From RAM1 sp050247515 (lineage in GTDB: Bacteria; Pseudomonadota; Gammaproteobacteria; Burkholderiales; Burkholderiaceae_C): DNA of 64,000 nt. Below are positions 33,779 through 42,223 of the stretch, piece by piece. The notes under the pieces are model-generated. The model made no database searches and was not told the DNA's origin. It saw only the letters and a list, made by a program, of their open reading frames with translations. Location: contig JBFWUB010000026.1 in the NCBI GenBank assembly GCA_050247515.1, positions 1 through 64,000 on the forward strand, in the 5' to 3' direction. A program made the translations under genes and the position numbers. Every line of letters starts with the position of its first letter. Positions within the stretch are counted from its first letter, which is position 1.

Positions 33779-34803
33779 TGGCCGGCTCCGGCGCGTTGCT
33801 GCTCGGCGCGGTAGAAGGCGGCCGCGGCGGCGCCGTCCACGCCGCGTTTGCCCACCTCGGCGGCCCATTCCTTTTCCACGAAGGCGAAGGACTTGGCCAG
33901 CTCGCGCGTCAGGGCCTCGGGTGCGTCGACGAACTTCACGCCCTGCTCCTGCATGGACTTGATCGCCGCCTTGTTGGCCACGTCCATGGCGGCCATGCTG
34001 CGGGCGAAGGCTTCGCCGCTGAGCTTGGTGATCGCGGCCTGCTCGGCGGGCTTGAGCTTCTTCCACTTGCCCTCGTTCATCGCCAGCGAGAAGGAGCCGG
34101 CGGTGCCCAGGCCGGGCAGGTTCATGCCGGTTTTGGTGTAGCGGGCCAGGTTGAAGCCCATCACGTCCAGCGGGGTGACCGAGGTGTAGGCGTCCACCAT
34201 GCCCTTGGACACCAGCTCGAAGTAGCGCACGGCCGGGCCGGCGACCACGCCCGAGGTGACCGCGCCATAGGCCCGCGCCGCCGTGCCCGGTGTGGTGGCG
34301 ATCTTGGCGGACTTGACCTGCTCGATGTTGGCGAAGGGCTCTTCCCGCGTGCCGAACAGGCCCTGGGGCGGCAGCGCGAACACGGACAGCAGCTTCACGC
34401 CCTTGTGCTCGTCGGCCTTGGCGAAATACTTTTCCTGGGTGCGCCACAGCGCCACCGACATGGCCTCGGCGCTGGAGACCGGGCCGGGCACCTCGGTGAT
34501 CAGCAGGCTGGTCAGGCGGTTGGGCACCACGCCGGCGAACTGCACGGTGATGTCGGCGATGCCCTTGGAGACCATGTCCAGCTGCACCGGAGGGGGCGCC
34601 AGGCTGGTGGGCGAGAACTCCACCACCACGCTGCCGCCGGTGGCCTTGTTCACGTTCTGGGCCCAGGGCTGCAGCACCTGCGTGACCAGCGGATGCTGCG
34701 GCGGGAAGAAGGTGCTGAAAAGCAGCTTGGTCTGCGCCAGGGCGCTGCCCGTGCCGAGGGCTAGGGTGGCTGCGCAGGCGACGAGGGGGATCCACTTCTT
34801 CAC
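33775..34803 (-). CDS. dctP: TRAP transporter substrate-binding protein, DctP
   Basis: This 342-residue periplasmic receptor has the signal MKKWIPLVACAATLALGTGSALA and cleavage before QTKLLF. The mature protein has the DctP pattern STFFPPQHPLVTQVLQPWA, VVVEFSPTS, GIADITVQFAG and the ligand-arginine region around GMVDAYTSVTPLDVMGFNLA, then EGKWKKLKPAEQAAI. The start is GTG at 34803 with a strong AAAGGAGACAA site. It is the second gene of the operon after the sulfatase and begins the dctPQM trio. Receptors of this branch (with the PPQHP opening) often bind aromatic or keto acids, but the ligand is unproven. Confidence 0.92.
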   Translation of the reverse strand: MKKWIPLVACAATLALGTGSALAQTKLLFSTFFPPQHPLVTQVLQPWAQNVNKATGGSVVVEFSPTSLAPPPVQLDMVSKGIADITVQFAGVVPNRLTSLLITEVPGPVSSAEAMSVALWRTQEKYFAKADEHKGVKLLSVFALPPQGLFGTREEPFANIEQVKSAKIATTPGTAARAYGAVTSGVVAGPAVRYFELVSKGMVDAYTSVTPLDVMGFNLARYTKTGMNLPGLGTAGSFSLAMNEGKWKKLKPAEQAAITKLSGEAFARSMAAMDVANKAAIKSMQEQGVKFVDAPEALTRELAKSFAFVEKEWAAEVGKRGVDGAAAAAFYRAEQQRAGAGQ

Positions 34804-34855
34804 GGTTTGTCTCCTTTGAAAATCGGTATGGGCGCGTGAGGGCTCGGTGAGGGGT

Positions 34856-36454
34856 TCAGGCCAGGGCGCTGGGGTAGGGGCTGGTGTCGCCGTTGCGCGC
34901 CATCTCGCGCACCAGATCGGTCATCAGCTCGCCGCGAGTGGCCTGGTGGGCGGCGTCGTCCCAAAGGTTGTTTATCTCGTGCGGGTCGGCGCGCAGGTCG
35001 TACAGCTCGCCCCAGGCGGCGTTGGCGTACACGCTCAGGCGCCAGCGGTCGGTCACCAAGGTGCGCATGCGCGGCGGCGCGTCGAAGCCGAACAGCACGC
35101 GCTGCACCTCTTCTTCCAGCAGCACGCAGTGGCGCTCGGGCCGGGCCGCGCCTTCGGGAACGCAGGGTAGGGGCTGGCCGTTGATGCCGTTGAAGGCGGT
35201 GACCCCGGCGCGTGCCAGGATGCTCGGCGCCAGGTCGACGGTGGAACACAGCGCCTGGCTGCGCTGTGCTCGCGGGCGGGCCGGGTCGGCCCAGATGAAG
35301 GGCGTGCGGATCAGGCTCTGGTAGTGCAGCGGGCCCTTGAGCAGCAGCTGGTGGTCGCCCAGGAAGTCGCCGTGGTCGCTGGTGAAGATCACCACCGTGT
35401 TGTCGGCCAGGCCCAGCCGGTCCAACTCGGCCAGCATGCGGCCGATGGATTCGTCGATGTGCGCGATGGAGCCGTAGTTCAGCGCGATCGCCTCGCGCGC
35501 CTCGCGCTCGTCGCAGGCGAATGCGGCGGGCGTGTGCTTGACGGCCCGGGCCGCGTCGCGCTGGGCGCGCAGCCAGGCGACGTGGGCCGGCGGATTCGTG
35601 GAGGCATGGAAGGAGTGCGGCAGCTCCACCTCCTCGGGCCGGTACATGTCCCAGAAGCGGCCCGGCGGCGTGAAGGGGTGGTGCGGGTCCGGAAAGCTCG
35701 CCTGCATGAAGAAGGGCTCGCCGCCGGCGGCGTAGGCGCGCAGCCGCTCGATCGCCTCATTGGTGATCCAGCTGGTGGTGGAGCATTCCTCGGGCACCCG
35801 GGTGCGCCAGGCCTGCTTGGCCTGGGTCAGGCGGTATTCGGGCGTGGGGATCGCATGCTCGGGGCCGGCCACGGCTGCCACCTCCGGGTGCTGCGCCTGC
35901 AGCCAGCGCCAGTAGTGGCCTCGCACCTGGTCGCCATGGTCCACCGCCAGCGCCACGTCGTTGAATCCGTAGAAGGGCAGCGCCATCTCGTGGCCGGGGA
36001 TGTCGCGCCAGCTCGGCCCCCACTCCTGCCAGTAGTTGCCCTCAGAGGGGCGCATCGCCTCGCGCGGCAGGCGCCGCCCGGTCGGCGGCCAGGACGCGGG
36101 CAGGCCGCACATGTTCTGCAGGTGCGACTTGCCCACCAGGGCGGTGCGCCAGCCGGCCTCGCGCAGCAGCTGAACGAAGGTGGTGGCCTCCAGCGGCAGA
36201 GGAATGCCGTTGTGTCGCGCGCCGTGTAGCGAGGGCAGGCGCCCCGTCATCAGGCTGGCGCGGTTGGGCATGCAGGCGGGCGAGGCGACATAGAAGCGCT
36301 CGGCCGTCCAGCCACGGGCGGCGATGCTGTCGATGTGCGGCGTCTTGAGCACGGTGTTGCCATAGGCGCCGACGTGGTCACAGCGCTGCTGGTCCGTGAT
36401 GATCAGCAGGAAGTTGGGGCGCGCGGCGGGGCCAGGGGATCGCGAGAGGTTCAT
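34856..36454 (-). CDS. sulfatase (arylsulfatase/phosphonate-monoester-hydrolase type)
   Basis: This 532-residue alkaline-phosphatase-superfamily hydrolase opens NFLLIITDQQRCDHVGAYG, with the metal-binding Asp. The maturation motif is PACMPNRASLMTGRLPS: the Cys fits C-x-P-x-R, which formylglycine-generating enzyme converts to formylglycine, although the usual fourth residue Ser is Asn. Later landmarks are VGKSHLQNM, FFMQASFPDPHHPFTPP, FTSDHGDFLGDH (metal ligands) and LLLKGPLHYQS. There is no signal peptide, so it is probably cytosolic. It is first in the operon and divergent from a LysR gene. It could desulfate an imported aryl sulfate before ring cleavage. ATG 36454 has GGAG eleven bases upstream. 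Confidence 0.9.
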   Translation of the reverse strand: MNLSRSPGPAARPNFLLIITDQQRCDHVGAYGNTVLKTPHIDSIAARGWTAERFYVASPACMPNRASLMTGRLPSLHGARHNGIPLPLEATTFVQLLREAGWRTALVGKSHLQNMCGLPASWPPTGRRLPREAMRPSEGNYWQEWGPSWRDIPGHEMALPFYGFNDVALAVDHGDQVRGHYWRWLQAQHPEVAAVAGPEHAIPTPEYRLTQAKQAWRTRVPEECSTTSWITNEAIERLRAYAAGGEPFFMQASFPDPHHPFTPPGRFWDMYRPEEVELPHSFHASTNPPAHVAWLRAQRDAARAVKHTPAAFACDEREAREAIALNYGSIAHIDESIGRMLAELDRLGLADNTVVIFTSDHGDFLGDHQLLLKGPLHYQSLIRTPFIWADPARPRAQRSQALCSTVDLAPSILARAGVTAFNGINGQPLPCVPEGAARPERHCVLLEEEVQRVLFGFDAPPRMRTLVTDRWRLSVYANAAWGELYDLRADPHEINNLWDDAAHQATRGELMTDLVREMARNGDTSPYPSALA

Positions 36455-36525
36455 GCCGGCTCATTCTCCGGAGCGATGCTATAAAGTCCAGGGCCAATAT
36501 CTTTGGTGTCTATGTCCTGAAAGTT
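36455..36525. promoter_or_regulatory. divergent promoter region of the sulfatase/TRAP/gentisate operon and its LysR gene
   Basis: Only 71 bases separate the two start codons. The interval is A/T-rich compared with its flanks and holds a TATAAA near 36480 and a CCAATATCTTT segment. Imperfectly inverted pieces (AAAGTCCAGG and, reversed, AACTTTCAGG) bracket it. It must contain both promoters and the LysR binding site, but I cannot fix individual elements. Confidence 0.4.
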
Positions 36526-37506
36526 ATGGAAGACCAACCCGCTGCTTGGCTGCTGCGCCTGCGCATCCGCCACCTCGACGTGTTCCGCAGCTTGGTGCGC
36601 ACCGGCAGCCAGAGCGAGACGGCCGCTTTGATGCACATCACCCAGCCGGCCCTGTCGAAATGGCTGCGCGAGCTGGAGGCGCAGGCCGGCTGCGCCCTGT
36701 TCGAGCGCGAGCGGCCGCTGCGCCTGACGGTGCATGGCGAGGTGCTGCTGCGCTATGCCGAGCGCGTGCTGGGCGACAGCCTGCGCACCGGCAAGGAGCT
36801 GGAGGCCATCCAGGCCGGCAGCTCCGGCCTGCTGCGGGTGGGCGTGCTGCGCGCGGTGGCGCCGCTGCTGGTGCCGCGCGCCATCCTGCGTAGCCGACGC
36901 GAGGCGCCGCGCCTGCAGATCCGGCTGTACGAGGACTCGCTGGACATGCTGCTGCCGCAGCTGCGCCGGCACGAGCTGGACTGCGTGATCGGCCGTCTCC
37001 ATGGCCACGCGCTGGGGGAGGAGTTCCGCTCGGAGGCGCTGTACGAGGAGCCGGTGCTGGCCCTGGTGCGGCGCGGCCACCCGCTGCTGAAGAAAAAGCG
37101 ACTCGCACTGGCCGATGCCGCGGCCTACCCCTGGATACTGCCGCTGCCGGGCACGCCCATGCGGGTGCGGCTGGAGGCCGAGTTCGCCGCGGCGAACACG
37201 AGGCTGCCGGTGGAGCAGGTGGAGTCGGTCTCGCTCACCATCAACGAGACCTTGGTGCACGAGAGCGACATGGTCAGCGTCGTGTCCCAGCAGCTGGCCC
37301 AGCACTACGAGGCCGCGGGCACGCTCACCGTTCTGCCGCTGGTGATGCGCCAGGCCCTGGGCCCGGTCGGCCTGCTGTGGGCCGACGACACGCCCACCAT
37401 CGCGGTGGAGCGCTTTTTGGACAGCGTGCGCACCGAGGCGCGGCTGTTGCAGGAGAGCGCGGCGAGCGGGAAGAAGGCGGTTCGCCATAAACAATATACG
37501 AAATGA
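36526..37506 (+). CDS. LysR-family regulator (GbpR/PcaQ-like), divergent from the gentisate operon
   Basis: This 326-residue regulator has an N-terminal helix-turn-helix (residues ~13-75: RIRHLDVFRSLVRTGSQSET, ITQPALSKWLRELEAQ, ERERPLRLT) and an effector-binding domain starting near LLRVGVLRAVAPLLVP. The opening RLRIRHL and the phrase SQSETAALMHITQPALSKWL are those of the GbpR/PcaQ group, which often control aromatic or sugar-acid catabolism. It faces the sulfatase start across 71 bases. It is therefore the likely regulator of the fifteen-gene operon 20927-36454. The C-terminal tail is Lys/Ala-rich. The inducer is unknown. Confidence 0.92.
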   Translation: MEDQPAAWLLRLRIRHLDVFRSLVRTGSQSETAALMHITQPALSKWLRELEAQAGCALFERERPLRLTVHGEVLLRYAERVLGDSLRTGKELEAIQAGSSGLLRVGVLRAVAPLLVPRAILRSRREAPRLQIRLYEDSLDMLLPQLRRHELDCVIGRLHGHALGEEFRSEALYEEPVLALVRRGHPLLKKKRLALADAAAYPWILPLPGTPMRVRLEAEFAAANTRLPVEQVESVSLTINETLVHESDMVSVVSQQLAQHYEAAGTLTVLPLVMRQALGPVGLLWADDTPTIAVERFLDSVRTEARLLQESAASGKKAVRHKQYTK

Positions 37507-37563
37507 TTTGCCGCCGGGGCCGGATGATGGTCGCGCAGCGGTGATGTAACTTTGATTTAAAAG

Positions 37564-37976
37564 TTGTGGAGCAGTAACGTCCTGGGCAACCAGATTCCGC
37601 TGGCGATCGTGAGCATGCCGCCCGTGGTGGCGCATGCAAAGGCCGGCAAGATGAAGGTGCTGGCAGTGACCACGGCCAAGCGCTCGCCCACCTTGCCGGA
37701 GGTACCCGCCGTCGCCGAACTGCCGGGCCTGTCCGACTACCAGTTCTCCAACTGGATGATGGTGCTGGCGCCGGCCGGCACGCCCGCCGCCATCGTCGCC
37801 AAGATCGCCGCGGACGTGGGCCGCATCGTGCACGAGCCCGCCACCCGCAAGAAGCTGCAGGAACCCGGCGTCGAGCCGGCCGGCGTGCACGGCGCCGAGC
37901 TGGCGAAATTCATGCAGCAGGAGCGCGCGCTACACCGCCGTCGCTCGGGCGCGCAACGTCCGCTTCGCGGACTGAG
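37564..37976 (+). pseudogene. C-terminal fragment of a Bug-family solute-binding protein
   Basis: The frame carries only the last ~120 residues of a Bug receptor: NQIPLAIVSMPPVVAHAKAG, KMKVLAVTTAKRSPTLPEVP, LSDYQFSNWMMVLAPAGTP and KLQEPGVEPAG. The signal peptide and N-terminal lobe are absent. Near 37930 the reading frame shifts: the original ending (ERARYTAVARARNVRFAD, stop at ~37976) continues one base over. The gene is 5'-truncated and frameshifted and cannot encode a receptor. It opens a decayed stretch that includes a broken SulP gene and IS1182 debris. Confidence 0.82.
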
Positions 37977-38013
37977 GCGGGGCAGGGGAATCGTCGCACG
38001 TGGAATCGACGAG

Positions 38014-38505
38014 ATGAACCGGGCCGTGCTGTTCCCCTTCCTCTCTTGCGGCAACGCGTCGGGCGCGACACCCTGCGGGCGGATGCCCTGGCGGGTCTGA
38101 CCGGTGCGATCGTGCTGGTGCCGCAGGGCGTGGCCTTCGCCACCATCGCCGGCATGCCGCCGCAGTACGGTCTGTACGCCGCCATGCTTCCGGCCATCGT
38201 CGCCGCACTGTGGGGCTCGTCCTGGCACCTGGTGTCGGGTCCCACCACGGCCATTTCTCTGCTGGTGTTCGCCACCATCAGCCCCCTCCGCGCCCGAGAG
38301 CACCGACTACGTGTGGCAGGTCCTCACGCTCACTTTCCTGATCGGCGTGGTGCAGCTGGCGCTGGGCCTGATGCGCATGGGAAAGCTCGTCAACTTCGTC
38401 TCGCACACCGTGGTCGTCGGCTTCACCGCCGGCGCGGCGCTGCTGATCGCTGCGAGTCAGGTGCGCAACTTCTTCGGCATCGCCATCCCGCGCCGCGCCG
38501 CGTTT
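38014..38505 (+). pseudogene. SulP-family anion permease, N-terminal remnant with two frameshifts
   Basis: ATG at 38014 begins NRAVLFPFLS. After a frameshift near 38045 the sequence reads RQRVGRDTLRADALAGLTGA, VLVPQGVAFATIAGMPPQYG and WHLVSGPTTAISLLVF. After a second shift near 38285 it reads TDYVWQVLTLTFLIGVVQLA and VNFVSHTVVVGFTAGAALLI. This is the conserved first third of SulP (SLC26-type) sulfate/bicarbonate transporters. It stops at about 38505, so two thirds of the membrane domain and any STAS domain are gone. It is not functional. Bases 38506-38784 contain nothing I can identify. Confidence 0.85.
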
Positions 38506-38784
38506 CACAGGGCCGTGGGCAATGGTCAGGGCGCATGGGACAGCGACCGGGTTGCCCAGCTCGTGTGCAGCCTGATTTCCAACGCAGTGCCGCGCTGGTC
38601 CTGGCGAGCGGGCAGGCGGTGGCGGCGCGTGGCCTCAGGGTATCCCGCCTCGGCCAACGCCTGCGCAGGTGCCTGGCCGGTGCTGTCCTGCCCGGCCCTG
38701 AGCGTGGGCAGCAACTGTCCGACGTCTGCCGCGTTGTCGCCGACCTCGGGCGGCCACGAAGCGCTTGCCATTTCAGGCCCCAAC

Positions 38785-39063
38785 CTGGTGGTGGCGCTCG
38801 GACGCGAGGGCAAGCGCTGTGCGCAGGTTGACGCCGAGAAGAACCTGAACTCGGCAACCATGGCCGCCAAGCAGCAGACCGACGAAGGCAAGGCCGACTA
38901 CCGAACGCGCCAATGGATCGCCGAGTCGCCCAACGGCTGGATCAACAGCGTGCTCGGATTCGGCCAATTCAGTCGGAGAGGTCTGCACAGGATGTAGTCC
39001 GAGTTCAAGCTCGTCTGCATGGCCCTCAATCTGGGGCGCATGGGCAACCTCAAGGCAGCGTGA
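38785..39063 (+). mobile_element. IS1182-family transposase, C-terminal remnant
   Basis: The frame contains MAAKQQTDEGKADYRTRQWI, AESPNGWINSVLGFGQFSRR and, after an in-frame TAG at 38995-38997, SEFKLVCMALNLGRMGN. Intact IS1182-type transposases have Y-R-x-R-x-x-x-E-P-x-x-G-W-I-K-x-x-L-G-F and then E-x-K-L-V-C-x-A-L-N-L-R-R-M at the C-terminus, so the pieces are contiguous. The catalytic glutamate region is preserved, but the protein is truncated and carries a nonsense codon. An N-terminal piece of the same family lies at 62340-62400. Confidence 0.75.
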
Positions 39064-39393
39064 GGCCAGCAGCATGAGCGGAATCGACCGGGAACAACAC
39101 GCCCAGGAGGCGCTCACGGCGGTCTCTTGGTGCCCCCATCGGCGAACCGGGCCGCCGAACCGAAAGAACGGCCCCGTCGCTTCAACAACTGATCAATTAC
39201 CTCGGTTCGGCAGACTTCTGCCGCCCGGATTCACTCCTAGACTAGGGCACATACCGATGGGCGTGCGCGACCGCTTGGCGCAGTATTGGGTGTGATTACG
39301 CAACGAAGCTCTGATAGCGAGCCTGGCCTGGGTGAATGGCAGACTCAGGCACGTGCGGGTCTCGGGCCTTCGGACGCACTGTAGGACACTGGC
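39064..39393. other. non-coding spacer upstream of the LuxR-type gene
   Basis: No gene is supported in this 330-base stretch. The one structural signal is a perfect palindrome CCTAG-A-CTAGG at 39236-39246, about 150 bases before the regulator's ATG. It could be an operator. The rest looks like the scar between transposase debris and the next operon. Confidence 0.35.
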
Positions 39394-40212
39394 ATGTGGG
39401 TGCGCAACTTTGCAGAGCCTCAGGCGGCACTGGCTGGACTGGTGGACGCCGCGGCGGTGGGACAGCTGGTTGCGTCCGTTGGCGACTCCGATCCAAGAGC
39501 GCTGCCGCGGGCGATCGTGAGCGCGCTCGGAAAGGACCTGCCCGTGGGGCACTGTGCCGTTTTCGAGTTCTCGGAGCAGGCGCGCCCGAGCCTGTGCTTC
39601 GAGGCCGGAGCTGAATCCGCCCCGACGATACCCGATGACGCCGCTGCCTCGTATATGGCAGGCCATTACCAGGCGGACCGGCTTTATGGAATCGTCTGCG
39701 AGTTGCTGCGCGTGGGGCGGGCGGAAACCGTGATCCTGGCGCAGAGCCGGGCCGACATTTCCAATCCCGCATACCTGCAGAACTGCTACCAGCGCGGGAA
39801 CGTATCGGATCGACTGTCGATGGTGGTCCCCGGAAGGCAGGACCGGCAAGTCAACCGCTGGCTGGCAGTCAATTTGTATCGGCAACAAGGGGCGAGCCCC
39901 TTCGCCGTGGAGGATATTGGCCGAGCGGATTCGCTGCTGCGGATCGTTGCCTGCGCTGTGCTCGCCCGCCATCGGCTGATTGGCACAGCGCCAGCGGCGG
40001 TGTTGCCGCAACCCGACGCACCCGTCCTGAGCGCACGCGAGGAGGAAGTCGCCGATCTCCTGTGCGCAGGACTGTCCACACCGGCCATCGCCGCTCGACT
40101 GGGCATCGCGCGCACCACCGTCACGACGCTGCGAAAGCGCGCCTATTCCAAGCTCGGCGCTGCCAACGCCCAGGAGTTTGCCGCGCGCTGGTCGCGGCGT
40201 GGCACGACCTGA
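39394..40212 (+). CDS. LuxR-type transcriptional regulator
   Basis: This 272-residue protein ends in a LuxR/FixJ helix-turn-helix (residues ~210-265: LSAREEEVADLLCAGLSTPA, IAARLGIARTTVTTLRKRAY and KLGAANAQEFAARW). The N-terminal 190 residues form an uncharacterised sensing domain (HYQADRLYGIVCELLRV, WLAVNLYRQQGASPF) resembling those of regulators beside phenol-type hydroxylase genes. There is no receiver Asp, so it is a one-component regulator. ATG at 39394 follows AGGA. It lies 86 bases upstream of the FAD monooxygenase on the same strand and most likely controls it in response to the substrate. Confidence 0.88.
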   Translation: MWVRNFAEPQAALAGLVDAAAVGQLVASVGDSDPRALPRAIVSALGKDLPVGHCAVFEFSEQARPSLCFEAGAESAPTIPDDAAASYMAGHYQADRLYGIVCELLRVGRAETVILAQSRADISNPAYLQNCYQRGNVSDRLSMVVPGRQDRQVNRWLAVNLYRQQGASPFAVEDIGRADSLLRIVACAVLARHRLIGTAPAAVLPQPDAPVLSAREEEVADLLCAGLSTPAIAARLGIARTTVTTLRKRAYSKLGAANAQEFAARWSRRGTT

Positions 40213-40298
40213 CGCTGTCCTCATTTTCAAGGACAGACGAGGAGGATGGTCCTGGCTATCGTCAGCGCTCCACCACTCCTAGAGGATCGAGTTTCACC

Positions 40299-41975
40299 AT
40301 GTACTTCCAGTGGAAAACCATGCCGTATGCGCCTGCGCGCGATGGCGCCCGCGTGCCTGTCGTCATCGTGGGTGCAGGACCGATTGGCCTTGCGATGGCC
40401 CAGGCTCTCGCGCGCCGAGGCGTGCGCAGCCTGGTTATCGAGCAACGCGACCGCTTGTCCGACGGCAGCCGCGCCGTGGCCTACACCCGACGCACGATGC
40501 AGATCCTGGACGCCGTCGGTGTCGGAACAGCCGTGCTGAAGCAAGCCATCAACTGGGACCAGAACACGGTTCATTATGGTGATCGGCTGGTGTACGAAAT
40601 GCAGCTGCCGCAGCCCGACGGCGAGAAGCATCGCATGACCAACCTGCAGCAATGCTGGGTCGAGCAGATCCTCGTCGATGCCCTCGCCCAAGGCGGCCTG
40701 GCCGAGGTGCACTGGGGTTGCCAGGTCGAGTCCCTCGAGCAAGACGGTGATGGTGTACGGCTTTCGGTGTACCGTAAGGACGGTGTTCGGTTCGGCGTCT
40801 CGGCCGATTACGTGGTGGGCGCCGACGGCTCCCGCGGGAGCACACGCAAGCACGTGGGGCTCGACTACGAGGGCAGGCGCTTCGAACAGCGCTTCGTCAT
40901 CACCGACTACCACATGCGCTCGGATGCGCCGGCCGGTCGGCAGGTCTGGTTCAGTCCGCCGTACGCCCCCGGGACCACGGTGCTCCAGCACAAGGAGCCC
41001 TTCGATGTATGGCGCCTCGATTACCAGCTGCGCCCGGGGGAGGACAGCGACGAGGAGCTGAAGCCCGAGCGGATCGAAGCACGCCTGAAGGCACACCTCG
41101 AGATGATCGGCGAAACGGCGCCGTACGAAATCATCTGGACCAGTGTGTACCGGGCCAATGCCATCAGCCTGCCGGCCTATCGCGCGAGCCGCGTGCTGTT
41201 CGTGGGCGACGCCGCGCACCAGATCCCGATCTTCGGGGGCCGCGGGATCAACAACGGCTTTCTCGACGTGGTGAACCTGGCGTGGAAACTGGAGTTGGTT
41301 CTGTCGGGGCGCGCACCCGAGCGACTGCTGGATTCCTACGACACCGAGCGGCGGCCGGCCATTCTATCGACGATCGAAGACCTGACCAAGGTGACTCTCT
41401 ACATGACCAGCCCGTCGGCCGGCGTGCAGCTGATGCGCGATGCCGTGCTGTCGCTGTCGCTCAGCGAGCGCTTCGTGCATGCTCTGTTCGACCCCTTCCG
41501 GCTGCCGGCGTATCCGGTCCTGTCGATCGACGCTGACGCGGCGACCGCAGCGGCGGACCAGGAGTTTCCCGGCGGCGCGGTTCTTGGCCAGGTTCTGCCC
41601 GACACGCCTGTGCGCCGCACGGACGAAGAGGCGAAGGACAGCCGGCTGCTGGACATCCTGGGCCCCGGCTTTTCGCTGCTCTGTTTCGGCGGAAACGATG
41701 CGGCCGATGCGACCTGCCAATCAATTTTCCAGGCTGTGACCGCCACGGACCTGCAGATCCGGTGTATCGCGGTGGGCGCGACCCGGGCGATTACTGGCGC
41801 GGCAGCGATCGCTGATACGGGCATCGCCAGCCGCCTGGGAGCAATTCCTGGCGCGGCTTACCTGGTGCGCCCCGACCAGCACGTCGCTGGGCGCTGGTTG
41901 CGCGCGAGTGCGCCCGCCATCATCGCCCGCGCCGCGGCGACGGCAGGCCAGACTTCGAACAAGAGCAAGGAGTGA
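40299..41975 (+). CDS. FAD-dependent aromatic monooxygenase (3-(3-hydroxyphenyl)propionate/phenol hydroxylase type)
   Basis: This 558-residue flavoprotein hydroxylates an aromatic ring with NAD(P)H and O2. It has the FAD dinucleotide fold VVIVGAGPIGLAMAQALARR near residue 24, the DG motif VVGADGSRGSTR, and the GD motif RVLFVGDAAHQIPIFGGRG followed by INNGFLDVVNLAWKLELVL. A C-terminal thioredoxin-like region (from about 430) is typical of the PheA/MhpA branch. ATG at 40299 was chosen; it lies just downstream of an AGAGGA site. It overlaps nothing and is followed by a DUF2783 gene six bases later and then a Bug gene, forming an uptake-and-hydroxylation operon. The substrate is probably a phenolic acid. 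Confidence 0.92.
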   Translation: MYFQWKTMPYAPARDGARVPVVIVGAGPIGLAMAQALARRGVRSLVIEQRDRLSDGSRAVAYTRRTMQILDAVGVGTAVLKQAINWDQNTVHYGDRLVYEMQLPQPDGEKHRMTNLQQCWVEQILVDALAQGGLAEVHWGCQVESLEQDGDGVRLSVYRKDGVRFGVSADYVVGADGSRGSTRKHVGLDYEGRRFEQRFVITDYHMRSDAPAGRQVWFSPPYAPGTTVLQHKEPFDVWRLDYQLRPGEDSDEELKPERIEARLKAHLEMIGETAPYEIIWTSVYRANAISLPAYRASRVLFVGDAAHQIPIFGGRGINNGFLDVVNLAWKLELVLSGRAPERLLDSYDTERRPAILSTIEDLTKVTLYMTSPSAGVQLMRDAVLSLSLSERFVHALFDPFRLPAYPVLSIDADAATAAADQEFPGGAVLGQVLPDTPVRRTDEEAKDSRLLDILGPGFSLLCFGGNDAADATCQSIFQAVTATDLQIRCIAVGATRAITGAAAIADTGIASRLGAIPGAAYLVRPDQHVAGRWLRASAPAIIARAAATAGQTSNKSKE

Positions 41976-41981
41976 CATAGC

Positions 41982-42188
41982 ATGACGCATACCGAAACCC
42001 GGGCCAACGCGCCGAAGGTCGAACGCGATTTCCAGGCGCTTTGCCAAGCACTCGACCGTGTTCCCCCGGACCAACACGCGGTGCTGCTTGCCAAGCTGGC
42101 GTTGGTGCTCTGCAGCGAGATCGACGATGCGCGGACCATCGATCGCGCGATCGAAGTCGCAGCGCGCGATCTGCCGCGCGCCGCTTGA
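41982..42188 (+). CDS. DUF2783-family small protein
   Basis: This 68-residue acidic-to-neutral helical protein contains ERDFQALCQALDRVPPDQHA, VLLAKLALVLCSEIDDARTI and DRAIEVAARDL. Small proteins of this type recur immediately downstream of FAD-dependent aromatic monooxygenases in Burkholderiales. Their role is unknown; a chaperone-like or complex-forming function with the hydroxylase is possible. It starts six bases after the monooxygenase stop, with AAGGAG overlapping that gene's end, so the two are co-translated. Confidence 0.75.
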   Translation: MTHTETRANAPKVERDFQALCQALDRVPPDQHAVLLAKLALVLCSEIDDARTIDRAIEVAARDLPRAA

Positions 42189-42223
42189 CCTGCGTTACCA
42201 GAACATTCCAAAAGGAGCGAAAC

